From the NCBI GenBank assembly GCA_002338715.1, contig DDIR01000050.1, forward strand, positions 102,223 to 120,607: DNA of 18,385 nt, given 5' to 3'. The notes beneath the pieces were generated by a model. The model did not search any database and was not told the DNA's origin. It saw nothing but the letters and a program-made list of their open reading frames with translations. The DNA comes from Phycisphaerales bacterium UBA1845. GTDB taxonomy: Bacteria > Planctomycetota > Phycisphaerae > UBA1845. Of this stretch, positions 15,412 through 18,385 are shown in pieces. Each line of letters starts with the position of its first letter. Within the stretch, counting starts at the first letter, position 1. The position numbers and the translations under genes are program-made.

Positions 15412-18198
15412 ATGAGTGTAGAACCTCTCATCGAGCCGAAGAAGAAGACCATGCCCAAGCCACCCGTGGATCGAACGAAAAGCGATTTTGATGACTCGCC
15501 CGCGATCGATCCCGCGTCGCCCGTGGGCAACGGCAGCTACTGCTTTATTGATCGCGACCATGCCGAGACCAACGATTGGATCGAATCGTTGGAAGCTGTT
15601 CTCGAACACCAAAGCAGCGATCGCGCACGCTTCCTCGTCTCGCGATTGATCGAGCATCTGTTTCTGCGCGGCGTTCCCATGCCGTTCAGCGCCAACACGC
15701 CGTACACCAACACGATCCCCAAATCGAAGGAGCCGCCATACCCGGGCGACCGCAACATCGAGCGTCGGATCAAGAGTCTCGTGCGTTGGAATGCGATGGC
15801 GATGGTCGTTCGCGCCAACCGTCAGTGCGAGGGCATCGGTGGGCACATCTCGACGTTTGCGTCGTCGGCAACGCTGTACGAAGTCGGCTTCAACCATTTC
15901 TTCCGCGGTCGAAGCAACGATCGCTCGGGCGATCAGGTTTTCTTCCAGGGACACGCGTCGCCGGGAATTTATGCCCGCGCTTTCTTGGAAGGTCGTATTT
16001 CGCAAAAGCAGTGCGAGAATTTCCGCCGCGAGCTGCAGGCCGGTGGTGGACTTCCAAGTTATCCGCACCCATGGTTGGCACCGGGGTTCTGGGAATTCCC
16101 GACGGTGTCGATGGGCTTGGCATCGATCGACGCAATCTATCAAGCCCGATTCAATCGATATCTACACGACCGCGGACTTTGCGACACGCAAGGGTCGAGG
16201 GTCTGGGCGTTTATGGGCGACGGCGAAACGGATGAGCCGGAAAGTCTCGGCGCAATCACGCTCGCAGCCCGTGAGAATCTCGACAACCTGACGTTCGTGA
16301 TCAACTGCAACCTTCAGCGCCTTGATGGTCCGGTACGCGGTAACGGTCAGATCATTCAAGAGCTGGAAGCCGCCTTCCGCGGTGCGGGTTGGAATTGCAT
16401 CAAGGTGATCTGGGGTGACGACTGGGATCCGCTTTTTGAAAACGACAAGGATCAGCTTCTTGTTCAGGCGGCTGACAATCTGATTGATGGTTGGAGCCAG
16501 AAGTACGTCGTCGAACCGGGCTCGTTCACCCGCGAGCACTTCTTCAATTCGATTCCCGGTTTACTCAAACTCGTCGAGCACTTGTCCGACGATCAGATCA
16601 TGAACCTGCGCCGCGGTGGGCACGATCCGGCCAAGGTGCATGCTGCGTATAAGAAAGCCGTCGAACACACCGAAGGCCCGACGGTTGTCTTGGCGAAAAC
16701 CGTGAAGGGTTATGGCCTCGGTGAAGCGGGTGAAGGTCGCAACGTCACCCACAACCAAAAGAAACTCAACGACGAAGAACTTCGCGAGTTCCGTGATCGA
16801 TTCGACATCCCAATTGCGGACAAGGAATTGACTGACGCGCCGTTCTATCGCCCGCCGGAAGACAGCGAAGAGATTCAGTACATGTTGGCCCGTCGGCGGG
16901 CGTTGGGTGGACCGGTTCCCAATCGCGTCGTACGTCGCAAGCAGGTCGTGGTGCCCGAGCGCAACTACCTCGAAGAGTTTTACGCGGGTAGTGACGGCCG
17001 CGAAGCCTCCACGACGATGGTGTTCGTGCGCATGCTCGCGCAATTGCTCAACCACAAGGAAACCGGCAAGTACATCGTCCCGATCGTTCCCGATGAAGCC
17101 CGCACGTTTGGCATGGAAGGGCTCTTCCGGAAGGCGGGCATCTATTCGCACACTGGTCAGCTTTACGATCCGGTCGATTCGCACCTTCTGCTTTACTACC
17201 GCGAGGCGCGCGACGGTCAGATTCTCGAAGAGGGCATCACCGAAGCCGGGTCGATGGCGTCGTTCCTGGCGGCGTCCACGTCGTACGCGACGCATGGGCG
17301 GCCGATGATTCCGTTCTTCATCTATTACTCGATGTTCGGGTTCCAGCGCATCGGTGATCAGATCTGGTTGTGTGGCGACATGCGCGGTCGCGGATTCCTT
17401 CTTGGCGGAACGGCTGGCCGCACCACGCTCAACGGCGAAGGCTTGCAGCATCAGGACGGTCATTCGCACATCCTCGCGTCAACCGTGCCCAACGTGCAGG
17501 CGTATGATCCGGCATTTGCGTACGAGTTGGCGATCATCCTTCAGGATGGCATTCGCAGGATGTATGGCGAGAACGAAGACATCTTCTATTACGTCACCAT
17601 CTACAACGAAAACTACGTTCAGCCGCCCATGCCCAAGGGCGTTGAAGAGGGCATCCTTCGCGGCATGTACAAGTATCGCGCTGCAGAGAAGCCGGGTAAG
17701 AAGCCGCGCATCCACCTGTTTGGCAGCGGTACGATCCTTCGCGAGGCGCTGCGGGCGCAGGAGATTCTCAACGAACGATTCAACGTCGCAGCCGACGTGT
17801 GGAGCGTGACCAGTTACAAGGAACTGCGCCGCGACGCATTGGCGGTCGAGCGCGAGAACATGCTCAACGCCCATCGCAAACCGGCGAAGTGCTACGTGCA
17901 AAAGCAGCTTGAAAAAGAGCCTTGGCCCATCGTTGCGGCATCGGATTATTTGAAGCTCTTGCCCGATATGATTCAGCGCTGGGTGCCCAACGGCATGACG
18001 TCGCTCGGGACGGATGGTTTCGGCCGCAGCGAATCGCGTCCGGCGCTTCGTCGCCACTTTGAGGTCGACGCAGAACACATTTGTCTTGCGGCGATGTATC
18101 AACTGGTGCAGAGGGGCGAGGCCAAGCCAGCCGACGTGAAGAAACTGGTAAAGGAACTCGGGCTCGATCAGGAAAAACAAGATCCGTACCTGATGTAG
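15412..18198 (+). CDS. aceE: Pyruvate dehydrogenase E1 component, homodimeric (AceE type)
   Basis: 928 residues from the ATG at 15412; E. coli AceE has 887. It decarboxylates pyruvate on thiamine diphosphate and passes the acetyl group to the E2 lipoyl domain. The first 45 residues are a charged, proline-containing N-terminal arm, expected to contact E2. Key features are present: GGHISTFASSATLYEVGFNH (His145), QGHASPGIYARAFLEGR (His181), the thiamine diphosphate/Mg motif GDGETDE (269-275) to NCN (298-300), NLQRLDGPVRGNG, and in the second half DEARTFGMEGLFRKAGIYS and GRTTLNGEGLQHQDGHSH. The frame is also open upstream to a GTG at 15292, but that codon lies right at the predicted transcription start; an ATG at 15451 is a further alternative. 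No E2 or E3 gene is in the window. The gene is followed by palindromic repeats. Confidence 0.96.
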   Translation: MSVEPLIEPKKKTMPKPPVDRTKSDFDDSPAIDPASPVGNGSYCFIDRDHAETNDWIESLEAVLEHQSSDRARFLVSRLIEHLFLRGVPMPFSANTPYTNTIPKSKEPPYPGDRNIERRIKSLVRWNAMAMVVRANRQCEGIGGHISTFASSATLYEVGFNHFFRGRSNDRSGDQVFFQGHASPGIYARAFLEGRISQKQCENFRRELQAGGGLPSYPHPWLAPGFWEFPTVSMGLASIDAIYQARFNRYLHDRGLCDTQGSRVWAFMGDGETDEPESLGAITLAARENLDNLTFVINCNLQRLDGPVRGNGQIIQELEAAFRGAGWNCIKVIWGDDWDPLFENDKDQLLVQAADNLIDGWSQKYVVEPGSFTREHFFNSIPGLLKLVEHLSDDQIMNLRRGGHDPAKVHAAYKKAVEHTEGPTVVLAKTVKGYGLGEAGEGRNVTHNQKKLNDEELREFRDRFDIPIADKELTDAPFYRPPEDSEEIQYMLARRRALGGPVPNRVVRRKQVVVPERNYLEEFYAGSDGREASTTMVFVRMLAQLLNHKETGKYIVPIVPDEARTFGMEGLFRKAGIYSHTGQLYDPVDSHLLLYYREARDGQILEEGITEAGSMASFLAASTSYATHGRPMIPFFIYYSMFGFQRIGDQIWLCGDMRGRGFLLGGTAGRTTLNGEGLQHQDGHSHILASTVPNVQAYDPAFAYELAIILQDGIRRMYGENEDIFYYVTIYNENYVQPPMPKGVEEGILRGMYKYRAAEKPGKKPRIHLFGSGTILREALRAQEILNERFNVAADVWSVTSYKELRRDALAVERENMLNAHRKPAKCYVQKQLEKEPWPIVAASDYLKLLPDMIQRWVPNGMTSLGTDGFGRSESRPALRRHFEVDAEHICLAAMYQLVQRGEAKPADVKKLVKELGLDQEKQDPYLM

Positions 18199-18242
18199 GG
18201 ATTGCCTGAATTTTAATTGCTCGATGGGATCAAACGTCCCGC

Positions 18243-18270
18243 CGTCATTCCCGCGAAAGCGGGAATCCAG
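18243..18270. repeat. Short palindromic repeat of the dRS3-like ATTCCC...GGGAAT class
   Basis: ATTCCCGC (18247-18254) and GCGGGAAT (18259-18266) form a perfect 8-bp stem around a GAAA tetraloop, flanked by CGTC and CCAG. The same consensus is dispersed in many bacterial genomes (dRS3 in Neisseria is the best known). It lies 45 bp after the aceE stop. No T tract follows on the plus strand, so it is not a typical terminator, though the hairpin could protect the mRNA 3' end. Confidence 0.75.
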
Positions 18271-18366
18271 TTGGGTGTGCCAATGTGGCTAACGAACGGC
18301 GATGGGCTGTTAGAGATTTCCGGCGTCCGGGTGCGGGCAAAAAACGTTCGAGATTCTTGTTCGGTC

Positions 18367-18385
18367 CTGGATTCCCGCCTGCGCG
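18367..18385. repeat. Second copy of the palindromic repeat, inverted and cut by the window end
   Basis: CTGGATTCCCGCCTGCGCG is the beginning of the reverse complement of the repeat at 18243-18270, with a different loop. The CTGGATTCCCGC part is identical to the reverse complement of the first copy. The two copies face each other across 96 bp in which I see no gene. Confidence 0.7.

Noticed and set aside
18247..18266. Intrinsic terminator of aceE
   Set aside because: The hairpin is perfect but no T tract follows on the plus strand, and the sequence fits a dispersed repeat better.

Overview
The window is a chromosomal stretch of mostly housekeeping and accessory metabolic genes, moderately GC-rich, from a Gram-negative-type bacterium. 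My best guess is Planctomycetota (perhaps Phycisphaerae-like). This is an inference from the gene mix: a large multi-domain cytochrome c, DegS-like protease, FHA-GAF-SpoIIE phosphatase, DAHP synthase with an N-terminal ferredoxin-like domain, a WYL regulator and a homodimeric AceE-type E1. Weak or absent Shine-Dalgarno sites in front of several genes also fit. No tRNA, rRNA, CRISPR array, transposase or phage gene is visible.

Layout. 1-1521 (+) is the 3' part of a tetra-domain cytochrome c gene, ending at a strong hairpin terminator. It converges on a minus-strand pair, a metallo-beta-lactamase-fold protein (3995-3327) and a membrane-anchored trypsin-like HtrA protease (3057-1765). The convergent gap carries a decaying array of 17-bp tandem repeats. 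4144-6557 (+) holds serS and a type Iβ-like DAHP synthase gene. These converge, with only a 10-bp gap, on a minus-strand set: an acyl-CoA-dehydrogenase-fold protein (9693-8596), a MazG-like protein with a cysteine-rich tail (8501-8196) and an FHA-GAF-PP2C phosphatase (8181-6568). From a divergent promoter region near 9700-9880 the plus strand then runs: TIM-barrel sugar-isomerase-like protein, polytopic membrane protein, WYL-domain regulator, D-aminoacyl-tRNA deacylase (dtd), a PLP-dependent fold-type-II enzyme and, from its own promoter, aceE. The window ends in a pair of inverted short palindromic repeats resembling the dRS3/'ATTCCC...GGGAAT' class.

How the genes work together. serS, dtd and aceE are core functions (tRNA charging, removal of mischarged D-amino acids, pyruvate to acetyl-CoA). 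The DAHP synthase opens the shikimate pathway. HtrA handles envelope protein quality control. The MazG-like protein and the FHA-GAF-PP2C phosphatase are 14 bp apart and look co-transcribed, suggesting a nucleotide-sanitising/stress-signalling pair. The membrane protein, WYL regulator and dtd are closely spaced.

The most unusual theme is that four genes keep their family fold but have changed residues at expected catalytic positions: the MBL-fold protein, the acyl-CoA-dehydrogenase-fold protein, the TIM-barrel isomerase and Dtd. I also see a WYL regulator whose best Shine-Dalgarno site points to a non-standard ATC start. I do not see convincing evidence of a wholly new multi-gene system.
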